The notes: generated by a model not told the origin, from the sequence alone. 64,000 nt of DNA from Vibrio gigantis (GCF_024347515.1 NZ_AP025492.1:868001-932000), one strand, 5' to 3'. Shown: positions 8,361-16,733, counted from the first letter of the stretch. Numbers and translations are program-made.

Positions 8361-8437
8361 CATTGTAATCCATTGAAAAGAATAATGGTGAGAACATATT
8401 GGAACAGGTAGCACTAAAACTATCTGGAGATAAGAGA

Positions 8438-9073
8438 ATGAAAAAATGGCTCGTAGTAATGAGTGTCATGCTATTGACCTCATGTGCTTATTCGCCAATC
8501 TATAACGGCAAGTCTGAGTATTCAGGCAGTCAGTTTATGTTGATGGATAGCCCTCGTCATACCATGGATTTCTTTGTGGAAAGTATGACCGAAGATCTGA
8601 TCATTTCGAATACGAGTATCTCAGCAAGAACTCCAATTGCGATTACTTCGTTCGTTGACCTACAACACATGGATACAACGAACTGGCTAGGAAACTCGGT
8701 ATCAGAAGGTTTTATTCATCAGTTTCAGCGCCGTGGCTTCAAGGTGGTTGATTTCAAAACAACAGGTTCTATTCAAGTGACACACCAAGGTGACTTTGCG
8801 TTAAGCCGCGATTGGAAAGACTTAGCTCAAGAGCAAGACGTTCAATACGTACTGACAGGCACTATGCTTCGCCAAGAAGGCGGTGTGTTAGTCAATGCTC
8901 GTGTTGTTGGCATGCAAACTCGCATTGTTGTCGCGTCTGCACAGGGGTTCTTGCCTGCAGATCGTATTGGGCGTGACCTAGATACTCTGAACAGTATTCG
9001 AACTCAAGATGGCGTTATCATTCGTTCTGACCCAACGATGACTCAGCCTTATACTGTTATTCTTCGCCCTTAG
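8438..9073 (+). CDS. flgO: Flagellar outer-membrane lipoprotein FlgO
   Basis: A 211-residue lipoprotein whose signal ends in the lipobox LTSC with Cys16. The remainder matches the FlgO family, which with FlgP sits in the outer membrane around the polar flagellum of vibrios and supports motility. The start at 8438 is preferred over an in-frame ATG-less extension to 8399 because GGAGA lies 12 nt upstream and because only this start gives a proper lipoprotein signal. flgP follows 9 nt later. The divergent flgT partner and the shared intergenic sigma-54 sites indicate co-regulation by FlrC. Confidence 0.9.
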   Translation: MKKWLVVMSVMLLTSCAYSPIYNGKSEYSGSQFMLMDSPRHTMDFFVESMTEDLIISNTSISARTPIAITSFVDLQHMDTTNWLGNSVSEGFIHQFQRRGFKVVDFKTTGSIQVTHQGDFALSRDWKDLAQEQDVQYVLTGTMLRQEGGVLVNARVVGMQTRIVVASAQGFLPADRIGRDLDTLNSIRTQDGVIIRSDPTMTQPYTVILRP

Positions 9074-9082
9074 GAGTTCTAG

Positions 9083-9514
9083 ATGAAGAAGTTAATATTT
9101 GTTGTTGCCGCTTTATTGCTTGTTGGCTGTCAGCCTCTGCAAAACATGAGGGCAGACGACTTCTTGGTCGCCGTTGGTTACGCGAGTATCAGTGAGCAGA
9201 AGGGACGTAACGATGAAGAAAGACGTATACGTGCCATGAGAGCCTCTAAGATCGATGCTTATCGTGAACTTGCCGAGCAAGTCTATGGTATGCGAGTGAG
9301 TGGTCGAGCAGAGCTTGAAGATCAACGCCTTGGTACTGAACGTACTTCTGGTGCGGTTGATGGTGTAATCCGCGGCGCAGAAGTGGTGCGCAGTTACCCT
9401 GTGGGTGATAGCTATGTCACTGAGCTTCAGCTCGATATCCGTAAGATGGAAAAGCTACGCGATTACGGTGAAGTACAACCCGTGCCTGAGAAGAGACAGC
9501 AAACACTGTTCTAG
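9083..9514 (+). CDS. flgP: Flagellar assembly lipoprotein FlgP (LPP20 family)
   Basis: A 143-residue lipoprotein with lipobox LVGC (Cys16) and an LPP20-type domain, including RRIRAMRASKIDAYRELAEQ, typical of the family. In Vibrio and Campylobacter, FlgP forms outer-membrane-associated rings around the motor. It lies 9 nt downstream of flgO with the ribosome site TAGGAG overlapping the flgO stop, so the two are one operon. A strong terminator follows at 9592-9626. Confidence 0.92.
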   Translation: MKKLIFVVAALLLVGCQPLQNMRADDFLVAVGYASISEQKGRNDEERRIRAMRASKIDAYRELAEQVYGMRVSGRAELEDQRLGTERTSGAVDGVIRGAEVVRSYPVGDSYVTELQLDIRKMEKLRDYGEVQPVPEKRQQTLF

Positions 9515-9591
9515 TACCAATGAATAAATGATATTGGTTGTCAGTCGCTTTCCAGATGGCGTATCGGCAATTAATAACTCATATCAATGAG

Positions 9592-9626
9592 AAAGCGGCA
9601 AGTATGAAAATACTTGCCGCTTTTTT
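9592..9626 (+). terminator. Intrinsic terminator after flgP
   Basis: A perfect 13-bp stem AAAGCGGCAAGTA/TACTTGCCGCTTT with a TGAAAA loop and a following T run. It may also work for the convergent flgN transcript, though the minus-strand U run is weaker. Confidence 0.9.
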
Positions 9627-9696
9627 ATTTATTGTGGTCATGGGGGTACTTTCAGGAGTGTAGCTTTTGGTTGGAGTCGGAGTATAGATAGGCTGA

Positions 9697-9726
9697 GATA
9701 CAGATACAGATACAGATACAGATACA
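9697..9726. repeat. Hexamer microsatellite (GATACA)5
   Basis: Five perfect head-to-tail copies of GATACA lie in the spacer between the converging flgP and flgN genes, 40 nt past the flgN stop. It is non-coding as far as can be seen and might sit in the flgN 3' untranslated region. Confidence 0.95.
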
Positions 9727-9765
9727 GGCAGGTACTAAGGGTGTTATTGAAGAGGGGGGACTTAA

Positions 9766-10191
9766 TTAGGCTTTTACGTTGGTTCCCAGCGTAGAGATAG
9801 TATGCGTTTGACCACCGGCATTGTAGGTCATGCCAATTTTACCATGGCTTTGCTGCATCATATTGCTGAGTTTTTTGAAGCTAAGGTGTGCTCTATTCAA
9901 GGCTTCGCCATTAACAAGGTTCGCTTGATGGCAATCGTGCACTATGGACTGAATTTTTGTGACTAATTGAGCAAGTTCAGGATTCTCGGTCAATTCTGAG
10001 ATATTGGTATGGGCTGCGATTCGCTGATCGGTCGATCTTAGTTGTTCAACAAGGACCACTTTTTCTTTGGCGATTCGCTCAATATCGTTTGATTGTCGGC
10101 TCGTAATAGCGGTTTTCTCTGAACTTAATAATTCAGATAAGGCTTTGGCATTTTGAAGTTGAAAATTAACTAAATCTGCTAGTGCCGCCAT
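9766..10191 (-). CDS. flgN: Flagellar export chaperone FlgN
   Basis: A 141-residue, largely helical cytoplasmic protein. FlgN chaperones the hook-filament junction proteins FlgK and FlgL, both encoded downstream in this window, to the export gate. The helical N-terminus (LVNFQLQNAKALSELLSSEK) and the position immediately after flgM support the call. Like most FlgN proteins, identity rests on size, helical pattern and synteny more than on sharp motifs. It is 67 nt downstream of flgM on the same strand. Confidence 0.85.
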   Translation of the reverse strand: MAALADLVNFQLQNAKALSELLSSEKTAITSRQSNDIERIAKEKVVLVEQLRSTDQRIAAHTNISELTENPELAQLVTKIQSIVHDCHQANLVNGEALNRAHLSFKKLSNMMQQSHGKIGMTYNAGGQTHTISTLGTNVKA

Positions 10192-10258
10192 AACATAAAC
10201 CTATTCATAACCTCGTGTACTTTAAATACAATCACTTCAATCAAAAGTGACTGTTGGC

Positions 10259-10576
10259 TTAAAGACCTTTTAATTCATCTTCGAACTTGATCATGTTGTC
10301 TGCCAGTTTTTCTGGATCGACAGTGTATGAACCGTTCGCAATCGCTTCTTTGATCGCGGCTACTTTCACAGAATCAAAGCTTGGTTGTGCTGCCATATCT
10401 TGGTGTAGCTGACCAATCGCTTTGCCTTGCTGGCTAAGTGATACCGCATCTTTGCTTGCTGGTGATTTAGTTGATACATCAGAGCGTGATGCCTCAGAAC
10501 TAGAATCAGAGCGTACTGCTGATCGGTTAGTGGTCGTTAGAGTTTGCCCTGAACGAATATTATCAATGCCTGCCAT
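10259..10576 (-). CDS. flgM: Anti-sigma-28 factor FlgM
   Basis: A 105-residue protein with a disordered Ser/Thr-rich N-terminus beginning MAGIDNIRSGQT and a C-terminal half with the FlgM signature (VKVAAIKEAIANGSYTVD, then KLADNMIKFE). FlgM binds and holds FliA (encoded at 56033-56767) until it is exported through the finished hook. Exported FlgM of vibrios leaves through the sheathed polar flagellum. A sigma-28-type promoter lies about 40 nt upstream, implying feedback from FliA on its own inhibitor. flgN follows. Confidence 0.92.
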   Translation of the reverse strand: MAGIDNIRSGQTLTTTNRSAVRSDSSSEASRSDVSTKSPASKDAVSLSQQGKAIGQLHQDMAAQPSFDSVKVAAIKEAIANGSYTVDPEKLADNMIKFEDELKGL

Positions 10577-10616
10577 AGTTAAGCCTTTTCTTCAAAAATG
10601 GGAACCTGTACAGTCA

Positions 10617-10643
10617 ATATCGACCAAGGGTTCGAATACTTTA
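10617..10643 (-). promoter_or_regulatory. Sigma-28 (FliA) promoter for flgMN
   Basis: On the minus strand TAAAG is followed after 14 nt by GTCGATAT, close to TAAAG-N14-GCCGATAA. The predicted transcript starts about 30 nt before the flgM ATG. Confidence 0.65.
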
Positions 10644-10753
10644 GCAATTTTTAGCTCAATAGTCGAAAAGGAACAAAACATCGCAGCCGTTATATTTGGC
10701 GTCAGAGTTGAGAGTGAAATCGCTAATGATACCGTCAATTTAGAAGTAAAGAG

Positions 10754-11500
10754 TTAAAAGTAAACCGTGACTTCAGACATGCTGGTAACAATCCCTTCAA
10801 TTATACGCTGTGATTTATCATTTTTCACTCTTACTTGATCACCCATAGAGCCATCGGTAAGCGCAGTCCCTTTGGTCGTAATGGTCATGCCACCTTTCAC
10901 TGCCTGTATGATAACCTTCTCGTTTCGGCATACGACACAGATATCACCTCTTTCGACAACATCACCCGGTCTTAGGTTCTTTTTTACCTTAGCGCCGATA
11001 ACTTGTTGTGGAGTTGTGAAACCTTGGCGACGAAACTTGTTAAGAGAAATCATAGCGGTAGTGACATCGTATTGACCGACGATTTCGCCTCTCGCGAGTG
11101 AGCGAGTTGTTGTGACCAGGGGCACTGACATCGAAAGGCGTACGGGGACATAAACGCGCCACTCATCAGGAACACATTGCACTAAAACCGTAATACTGCT
11201 GCGGGTATTGGTGGTGGTTGAGGCGCTGGTCTCTAAAGGTACTGGGCAATCTGTCGCTTTGATCCTTGAGTCAACATTTGCTGAATTTACAAAGAGTTCA
11301 CCGCCTTGTGGCTGCTCAACCGTATCAAGGATGTGTTGCTCAGCTGCAGACTGAATCATCTCAATTTGTTCTGGGGTCGCAGCTTGTACAAAAAAACTAA
11401 ACAATATTGATAAAATGCCGATAAACTTAGCGACAGTTTTAAAAGTAGCTCTACACATTGCTATGGAAAGAGGTGGCAAATTTGTTTTATAATACGTCAT
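10754..11500 (-). CDS. flgA: Flagellar P-ring assembly chaperone FlgA
   Basis: A 248-residue periplasmic protein with a signal peptide (hydrophobic core FIGILSILFSFFVQAA) and a C-terminal SAF/FlgA domain (SLARGEIV, then NLRPGDVV and ITTKGTAL). FlgA helps FlgI polymerise into the P ring. The start at 11500 has an upstream GAGAAACGGA stretch; a second ATG at 11458 would give a more compact signal peptide and cannot be excluded. It is divergent from cheV, 77 nt away, and is followed by flgM after 177 nt. Confidence 0.9.
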   Translation of the reverse strand: MTYYKTNLPPLSIAMCRATFKTVAKFIGILSILFSFFVQAATPEQIEMIQSAAEQHILDTVEQPQGGELFVNSANVDSRIKATDCPVPLETSASTTTNTRSSITVLVQCVPDEWRVYVPVRLSMSVPLVTTTRSLARGEIVGQYDVTTAMISLNKFRRQGFTTPQQVIGAKVKKNLRPGDVVERGDICVVCRNEKVIIQAVKGGMTITTKGTALTDGSMGDQVRVKNDKSQRIIEGIVTSMSEVTVYF

Positions 11501-11513
11501 TCCGTTTCTCTGG

Positions 11514-11529
11514 TGGTTCGTAGCCTGCA
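11514..11529 (+). promoter_or_regulatory. Possible weak sigma-54 promoter for cheV-cheR
   Basis: TGGTTCGTAGCCTGCA has GG and GC 10 nt apart but poor agreement in the -24 box beyond TGG. It lies about 50 nt before cheV. This is a weak candidate. Confidence 0.35.
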
Positions 11530-11577
11530 GTAGACTAACACTTTTTATACAAAAAAGTTTGATATGGAGATGAGCTC

Positions 11578-12504
11578 ATGACGGGTATTCTTGATTCGGT
11601 GAATCAGCGTACGCAACTCGTCGGTCAAAACCGATTAGAATTACTAACCTTTCGCCTAATGGGGCGTCAGCGTTACGGCATTAATGTCTTTAAAGTAAAA
11701 GAAGTGCTTCAATGCCCTAAGCTGACAAAGATGCCAAACTTGAACCCACTGGTTAAAGGTGTAGCACATATTCGTGGCCAAACGATCTCTGTGATCGACT
11801 TGAGCTTAGCGATTGGTGGCCGTCCTACAACGGATGTTGAAAAGTGTTTTGTGGTTATCTCTGAATTTAACCGAACCATTCAAGGTTTCTTGGTAAGTTC
11901 AGTAGAGCGCATTATTAACATGCACTGGGAATCGATTCTTCCGCCTCCCGATGGCGCAGGTAGAGCGAACTACCTGACAGCGGTAACCAACATTGATAAT
12001 GAATTGGTAGAAATTCTAGATGTTGAGAAGATTCTTGCAGAAATTTCTCCTGTTGATGAAACAATGGACAGCAAGATTGCTGAAGATATTGCGAAAGTAG
12101 AACAAGAGAAAGAATTGGTTCGCCGCATCTTGATTGCTGATGACTCGACTGTTGCTCGTAAGCAGGTTCAACGTGCTATTGAGTCGATTGGTTTTGAAGT
12201 TATCTCAGTGAAAGATGGTAAAGAGGCTTATGAGAAGCTGATGCAGATGTCAGCGGAGGGCAGTATTTACGACCAGATTTCGTTGGTGATTTCAGATATC
12301 GAAATGCCAGAAATGGATGGATACACGCTGACTGCTGAGATTCGTCGTCACGCCGAACTTAAAGATTTATACGTAATTTTACACTCATCATTGAGTGGTG
12401 TATTTAACCAAGCCATGGTTGAGCGCGTTGGAGCTAACTCCTTCATCGCTAAATTCAACCCTGATGAGCTTGGTGCAGCGGTAAAAGCTGCGTTAACTAA
12501 CTAA
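11578..12504 (+). CDS. cheV: Chemotaxis coupling protein CheV
   Basis: A 308-residue fusion of a CheW-like coupling domain (about residues 20-160) and a response-regulator receiver (about 183-305) with acidic pair DD at 188-189 and the phosphoacceptor in ISDIEMPEMDG (Asp240). CheV links receptors to CheA and its phosphorylation helps adaptation. A GGAGATGAG ribosome site precedes the ATG. cheR follows after 11 nt, as in the cheV-cheR pair next to flgB of other vibrios. Confidence 0.95.
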   Translation: MTGILDSVNQRTQLVGQNRLELLTFRLMGRQRYGINVFKVKEVLQCPKLTKMPNLNPLVKGVAHIRGQTISVIDLSLAIGGRPTTDVEKCFVVISEFNRTIQGFLVSSVERIINMHWESILPPPDGAGRANYLTAVTNIDNELVEILDVEKILAEISPVDETMDSKIAEDIAKVEQEKELVRRILIADDSTVARKQVQRAIESIGFEVISVKDGKEAYEKLMQMSAEGSIYDQISLVISDIEMPEMDGYTLTAEIRRHAELKDLYVILHSSLSGVFNQAMVERVGANSFIAKFNPDELGAAVKAALTN

Positions 12505-12515
12505 AAGAGACATTA

Positions 12516-13343
12516 ATGACTGCTATAACAATAAGTGATCAAGAGTATCGCGATTTCAGCCGTTTCTTAGAATCTCAATGTGGCATTGTATTAGGTGACA
12601 GCAAGCAGTACTTAGTACGCAGTCGTCTAAGCCCATTAGTAACGAAGTTTAAGTTAGCTTCGTTATCTGATTTGTTGAGAGATGTAGTAACAGGTCGAAA
12701 CCGTGAGCTGCGTGTGGCTGCTGTCGATGCCATGACGACGAACGAGACACTTTGGTTCCGTGATACTTACCCGTTTGCTGTGCTCGCGGATAAGCTTTTA
12801 CCGGAAATAGCGGCAAATAAGCGTCCTATTAAGATTTGGTCTGCGGCAAGTTCTTCAGGCCAAGAAGCATACTCAATGGCAATGACGATTCTTGAAACTC
12901 AAGCTCGTAAGCCAGGTATGCTGCCAAATGTATCGATTACCGCAACTGACATCTCAGCAAGTATGTTGGATATGTGCCGTACTGGCGCTTACGACAACCT
13001 TGCATTGGGACGTGGGCTTTCTCCAGAGCGCCGCCGTACTTTCTTTGAAGATGCGGGCGATGGCCGTATGAAAGTGAAAGATAACGTCAAGCGCATGGTG
13101 AACTTCCGCCCTCAGAACTTGATGGACAGCTATGCTCTGTTAGGCAAGTTCGACATCATTTTCTGTCGTAACGTGCTGATTTACTTCTCGCCTGATATGA
13201 AGTCAAAGGTACTTAACCAGATGGCAAATAGCCTTAACCCTGGCGGTTACCTGCTATTGGGTGCGTCTGAATCGTTAACAGGTTTAACGGATCGTTTTGA
13301 AATGGTTCGCTGTAATCCAGGCATCATCTACAAATTAAAGTAA
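12516..13343 (+). CDS. cheR: Chemotaxis protein methyltransferase CheR
   Basis: A 275-residue SAM-dependent glutamate methyltransferase for chemoreceptors. It has the N-terminal helical CheR domain (about 1-80), the SAM-binding motif KIWSAASSSGQEAYS and the later block FDIIFCRNVLIYF. The substrate is MCP cytoplasmic helices; the opposing methylesterase CheB is encoded at 60219-61343. It is co-transcribed with cheV and terminated by the hairpin at 13386-13416. Confidence 0.96.
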   Translation: MTAITISDQEYRDFSRFLESQCGIVLGDSKQYLVRSRLSPLVTKFKLASLSDLLRDVVTGRNRELRVAAVDAMTTNETLWFRDTYPFAVLADKLLPEIAANKRPIKIWSAASSSGQEAYSMAMTILETQARKPGMLPNVSITATDISASMLDMCRTGAYDNLALGRGLSPERRRTFFEDAGDGRMKVKDNVKRMVNFRPQNLMDSYALLGKFDIIFCRNVLIYFSPDMKSKVLNQMANSLNPGGYLLLGASESLTGLTDRFEMVRCNPGIIYKLK

Positions 13344-13385
13344 TGAGTGGCACCAATACAAGGTGTAACGTTACTGTCTAAATTC

Positions 13386-13416
13386 AAAACCCAGCCAAGT
13401 GCTGGGTTTTCTTTTT
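13386..13416 (+). terminator. Intrinsic terminator after cheR
   Basis: The 10-bp stem AAAACCCAGC/GCTGGGTTTT has loop CAAGT and is followed by CTTTTTC. Confidence 0.9.
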
Positions 13417-13540
13417 CCTGCTTAAGCTATATCTTTAAGTCAGAGTGACATTCCAATTTACTCTATTTTTTGGCTTGTATATTGCAAGTTTACCCACGAG
13501 TAACCTGTAAAAGCATAGATAGACCGTTTTGTTTTAAAAG

Positions 13541-13558
13541 TTGGTATATATATTGCTT
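13541..13558 (+). promoter_or_regulatory. Sigma-54 promoter for flgBCDE
   Basis: TTGGTATATATATTGCTT: GG at 13543-13544 and GC at 13555-13556 are 10 nt apart. It lies about 40 nt before flgB. Confidence 0.85.
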
Positions 13559-13598
13559 TGGTTATTTCATAACAGTCAGTTCTTGAGTTGAGGTTTAC

Positions 13599-13994
13599 AT
13601 GGCTATTTCTTTTGACGATGCTTTGGGCATTCACCAGCACACAGTTGGTGTACGTGAGCGTAACGCTGAGGTGCTTTCCACCAATATCGCGCAAGCAAAC
13701 ACGCCTGGGTATAAAGCAAAGGGATTAGACTTTAAGAAATCACTGCAAGCGGCAAGTTCTGGGGCAAGCATTGGTCTTAGCCGTACAGATGGTCGGCACA
13801 TTTCTGCCTCAACAACGGTGAACGGGGAAACGAAGTATCGAATTCCTACACAACCTGATACAGGAGATGGCAATACGGTTGATTTGGATTTGGAAAGAAA
13901 CCTTTTCATGCAAAACCAAATTAGGCATCAAGCCTCTCTCGACTTCCTAGGAAGTAAGTTCAAGAATTTAACTAAAGCAATTAAAGGGGAATAA
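13599..13994 (+). CDS. flgB: Flagellar proximal rod protein FlgB
   Basis: A 131-residue proximal rod protein with the axial-protein N-terminus (NAEVLSTNIAQANTPGYKAK) and a C-terminal helical partner. It is exported without cleavage and assembles with FlgC, FlgF and FliE on the MS ring. GAGG precedes the ATG. It is first in flgBCDE, 4 nt before flgC. Confidence 0.96.
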   Translation: MAISFDDALGIHQHTVGVRERNAEVLSTNIAQANTPGYKAKGLDFKKSLQAASSGASIGLSRTDGRHISASTTVNGETKYRIPTQPDTGDGNTVDLDLERNLFMQNQIRHQASLDFLGSKFKNLTKAIKGE

Positions 13995-13998
13995 TTAG

Positions 13999-14412
13999 AT
14001 GAGCTTATTTAATGTATTCAATGTGACTGGTTCTGCGATGAGTGCTGAATCTGTTCGTCTAAATACGACCTCAAGCAACCTTGCGAACGCGGACAGTGTA
14101 AGTAGTTCTGCTGAAGAAACTTACAAAGCTCGCCACGCAGTGTTCGGCGCTGAGTTAAATCGAGCACGCAACAGTGATCACACTGTGCCTGTGAAAGTAT
14201 TAGGTATTGTGGAAAGTGATAAGCCGCTAAGCGCGGAGTATAACCCGGATCACCCATTAGCGAATAACGAAGGCTACATCTACAAGCCGAACGTAAACGT
14301 TATGGAAGAGATGGCAAATATGATTTCGGCATCACGTGCGTACCAAACGAACGTACAGGTTGCTGACTCGAGTAAACAAATGCTGCTGCGTACGCTGCAG
14401 ATGGGTCAATAA
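13999..14412 (+). CDS. flgC: Flagellar proximal rod protein FlgC
   Basis: A 137-residue rod protein with the N-terminal motif LNTTSSNLANADSV and the C-terminal motif VNVMEEMANMISASRAYQTN conserved in FlgC/FlgG-type axial proteins. It sits between flgB and flgD in one operon. Confidence 0.96.
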   Translation: MSLFNVFNVTGSAMSAESVRLNTTSSNLANADSVSSSAEETYKARHAVFGAELNRARNSDHTVPVKVLGIVESDKPLSAEYNPDHPLANNEGYIYKPNVNVMEEMANMISASRAYQTNVQVADSSKQMLLRTLQMGQ

Positions 14413-14429
14413 GGATAAGGAGGTAGCAC

Positions 14430-15143
14430 ATGGCTGGAATCAACAACAATGTTGGTCAAAGCGGCTTGTCCTATGTTGACCAGCTAAAGAGTCTTCAAGA
14501 TGGCGCTAAGAAGCCCGATGAAACAACAGGTAAGCAGGATCTTAAACAAGAAGACTTCTTATCTTTGTTGACTAAGCAACTTGCACAACAAGACCCTTTT
14601 AAGCCGGTTAGCAATGACCAGATGATTGCGCAAATGGCTTCATTTGCGACCGTAGATGGCATTGGCAAAATGAATACACAGTTTGAGAGCTTGAATTCAT
14701 CAATGACCTCTAACCAAGCACTTCAGGCATCCTCTTTGGTAGGCCGTGATGTATTGGTTCCTGGTGCGGCAGGTGTAAAACCCGGTGATGGCGGTATGGC
14801 GGCAATGGTTAAGCTTCCTCAGGCAATGGACAATGTAATGGTCCGTGTTGAGAACGAAGTAGGGCAATTGGTTCGCACATTTGATATCGGCTCTAAACCA
14901 TCAGGCGATACACGTGTTGAATGGGACGGAAAAGACGAAGACGGTAACCCATTGCCGGCTGGTAAATACAACGTGAAAGCGTCGGGTTTACTGGATGGCG
15001 AGAACACAGAGTTCCAAGTTTCCAGTTATGCGAACGTGAACAGTGTGCTTCTTGGTAAGGGTGATGGCAACGTACTACTCAATCTGGCTGGTTTCACATC
15101 GCCAGTACGACTTGCTGAAGTACTAGAAGTTGGTAAAGCGTAG
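14430..15143 (+). CDS. flgD: Flagellar hook-capping protein FlgD
   Basis: A 237-residue protein with the N-terminal export/capping segment (QEDFLSLLTKQLAQQDPFKP at about 41-60) and a C-terminal FlgD Ig/Tudor-like pair with a typical VEWDGKDEDGNPLPAGKY block (about 172-190). It forms the scaffold cap under which FlgE hook subunits polymerise. AAGGAGG precedes the ATG, and flgE follows after 49 nt. Confidence 0.96.
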   Translation: MAGINNNVGQSGLSYVDQLKSLQDGAKKPDETTGKQDLKQEDFLSLLTKQLAQQDPFKPVSNDQMIAQMASFATVDGIGKMNTQFESLNSSMTSNQALQASSLVGRDVLVPGAAGVKPGDGGMAAMVKLPQAMDNVMVRVENEVGQLVRTFDIGSKPSGDTRVEWDGKDEDGNPLPAGKYNVKASGLLDGENTEFQVSSYANVNSVLLGKGDGNVLLNLAGFTSPVRLAEVLEVGKA

Positions 15144-15192
15144 CTCTTTATTGAGTGACTATGCTAGCTAGATAGATTAGGAGAATATTGGA

Positions 15193-16497
15193 ATGTCATA
15201 TGTAGCTTTAAGCGGCCTATCCGCTGCACAATTAGACCTGAATACAACCAGTAACAACATTGCGAACGCAAACACATTTGGCTTTAAAGAGTCTCGTGCC
15301 GAGTTTGGTGATGTTTATTCAAGCTCGTTGTTCACTAACGCAAAAACGACGGCAGGTGGCGGTGCGCAAGCTAGCCAAGTGGCGCAACAGTTCCACGAGG
15401 GTTCAAGTATTTATACAAACAACCCAATGGACTTACGTGTAAGTGGTACAGGTTTCTTTGCAGTATCGAAAGACCGCATGGTGCCAGAGATTAACGAATT
15501 AACGCGTAATGGTGCATTTCACCTAAACAAAGATAACTACATGGTTACCGCTAACGATGAGTTTCTTTTAGGTTACGATGTTGATCCAAACTCGGGTGAA
15601 GTTCTTTCTTACGCGCCAAAGCCTCTCGACATTCCTGCTGAGTTTGGTAAACCAAAACAGACAGAAAACATTGAAGTAGGGGTTAACCTTCCTGCAAACG
15701 GTGATCTTAAAGACCCGGCTGCATTTAACTTTGAAGATGCTGATACCTATAACCGTGCAACGTCTTCGACGGTATACGATTCTATGGGGCAGTCATACAA
15801 GTTAACGACTTACTACCTCAAAGATCAGACTCAACCAAACACTTGGCAGACGTACTACACCATGTCAGATGAGAACGGTGAAAAGCCGGTTAACATTACT
15901 GGTGGTGATGCGACGAATGCACTAGGCCATGTTGGTCACACAATGAAGTTCAATAATGACGGTACGTTAGCAAGCCTGAACAATGGTCAACCGATTAACT
16001 CGGAACCACTTGGTGCTGGCGCGAACCCAATTGACTTGAACGGTGCTGATCCAACTCAAGTACTTAAGTTTGGTCTGGATTCTTCAACTCAGTTTGCGGC
16101 TCCGTTTGAATTGACTAAGTTTGATGAAGATGGTGCAACAACAGGTTTCTTAACTAAAATCGATTTCGATGAATACGGCAGTGTTCTGGGTACTTACTCT
16201 AATGGTGAAAACGTAATGCTTGGTCGTGTAGGCCTAGTACGAGTACCAAATGAGCAAGGTCTAGATAAGAAAGGCGGTACTCAGTGGGATGCAACTAACA
16301 ACTCCGGTGCTAAAATCTGGGGTGAATCTAACAAAGGTTCATTTGGTAGTATCAACAACGGCTCGTTAGAGCAGTCGAATATCGATATGACTCAAGAACT
16401 GGTTGATTTGATTTCTGCTCAACGTAACTTCCAAGCGAACTCGCGTTCTCTAGAAGTACACAACCAGCTGCAACAGAATATTCTTCAGATTCGTTAA
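15193..16497 (+). CDS. flgE: Flagellar hook protein FlgE
   Basis: A 434-residue hook subunit with the axial N-terminus (LDLNTTSNNIANANTFGFK) and the C-terminus (NIDMTQELVDLISAQRNFQA). The middle domains (about 140-360) are the variable D1/D2 hook region. Length fits Vibrio hook proteins. It ends the flgB operon, 28 nt before a long hairpin. Confidence 0.96.
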   Translation: MSYVALSGLSAAQLDLNTTSNNIANANTFGFKESRAEFGDVYSSSLFTNAKTTAGGGAQASQVAQQFHEGSSIYTNNPMDLRVSGTGFFAVSKDRMVPEINELTRNGAFHLNKDNYMVTANDEFLLGYDVDPNSGEVLSYAPKPLDIPAEFGKPKQTENIEVGVNLPANGDLKDPAAFNFEDADTYNRATSSTVYDSMGQSYKLTTYYLKDQTQPNTWQTYYTMSDENGEKPVNITGGDATNALGHVGHTMKFNNDGTLASLNNGQPINSEPLGAGANPIDLNGADPTQVLKFGLDSSTQFAAPFELTKFDEDGATTGFLTKIDFDEYGSVLGTYSNGENVMLGRVGLVRVPNEQGLDKKGGTQWDATNNSGAKIWGESNKGSFGSINNGSLEQSNIDMTQELVDLISAQRNFQANSRSLEVHNQLQQNILQIR

Positions 16498-16524
16498 TCG
16501 TTTCGAGCGTTTGAATCATCTGCG

Positions 16525-16557
16525 AATACCCAATTCAATGTTATTGAATTGGGTATT
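16525..16557 (+). terminator. Long hairpin after flgE
   Basis: A perfect 14-bp stem AATACCCAATTCAA/TTGAATTGGGTATT with loop TGTTA. No U run follows, so it may act as an RNA-end stabiliser or a weak terminator before the flgF promoter. Confidence 0.7.
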
Positions 16558-16592
16558 GTTGGTGAATTTGATATGGCTGTTTGCTTTTCTAT

Positions 16593-16612
16593 TTGCCGCC
16601 CCTATTGCCGCC
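16593..16612 (+). repeat. Two direct TTGCCGCC boxes upstream of the flgF promoter
   Basis: TTGCCGCC occurs at 16593-16600 and 16605-16612, with starts 12 bp apart, about 105-125 bp upstream of the sigma-54 -24 element. This is a plausible place for an enhancer of FlrC. Binding is not shown. Confidence 0.4.
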
Positions 16613-16714
16613 CGGTAATGCCTCTGGCAACAATTCTTCCTCAATGCTCCTTTGACGATCACCTTTCTTGTTCGTTTTTTTATTTAAGCTATTGATAAGT
16701 ATCAGTTAAAAATA

Positions 16715-16733
16715 TTGGCATAGTGTTTGCTTT
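16715..16733 (+). promoter_or_regulatory. Sigma-54 promoter for flgFGHIJ
   Basis: TTGGCATAGTGTTTGCTTT: GG at 16717-16718 and GC at 16729-16730 are 10 nt apart. It lies about 35 nt before flgF. Confidence 0.88.

Noticed and set aside
8399..8414. TTGGAACAGGTAGCAC considered as a second sigma-54 promoter for flgO
   Set aside because: GC is not at the required 10-nt distance from GG; only the -24-like half is present.
9697..9726. GATACA repeats considered as a CRISPR array
   Set aside because: Units are contiguous hexamers without spacers and there are no cas genes.
10422..10757. A 111-codon plus-strand frame across flgM and its upstream spacer
   Set aside because: Antisense to flgM and its promoter; it has no recognisable features or good ribosome site.
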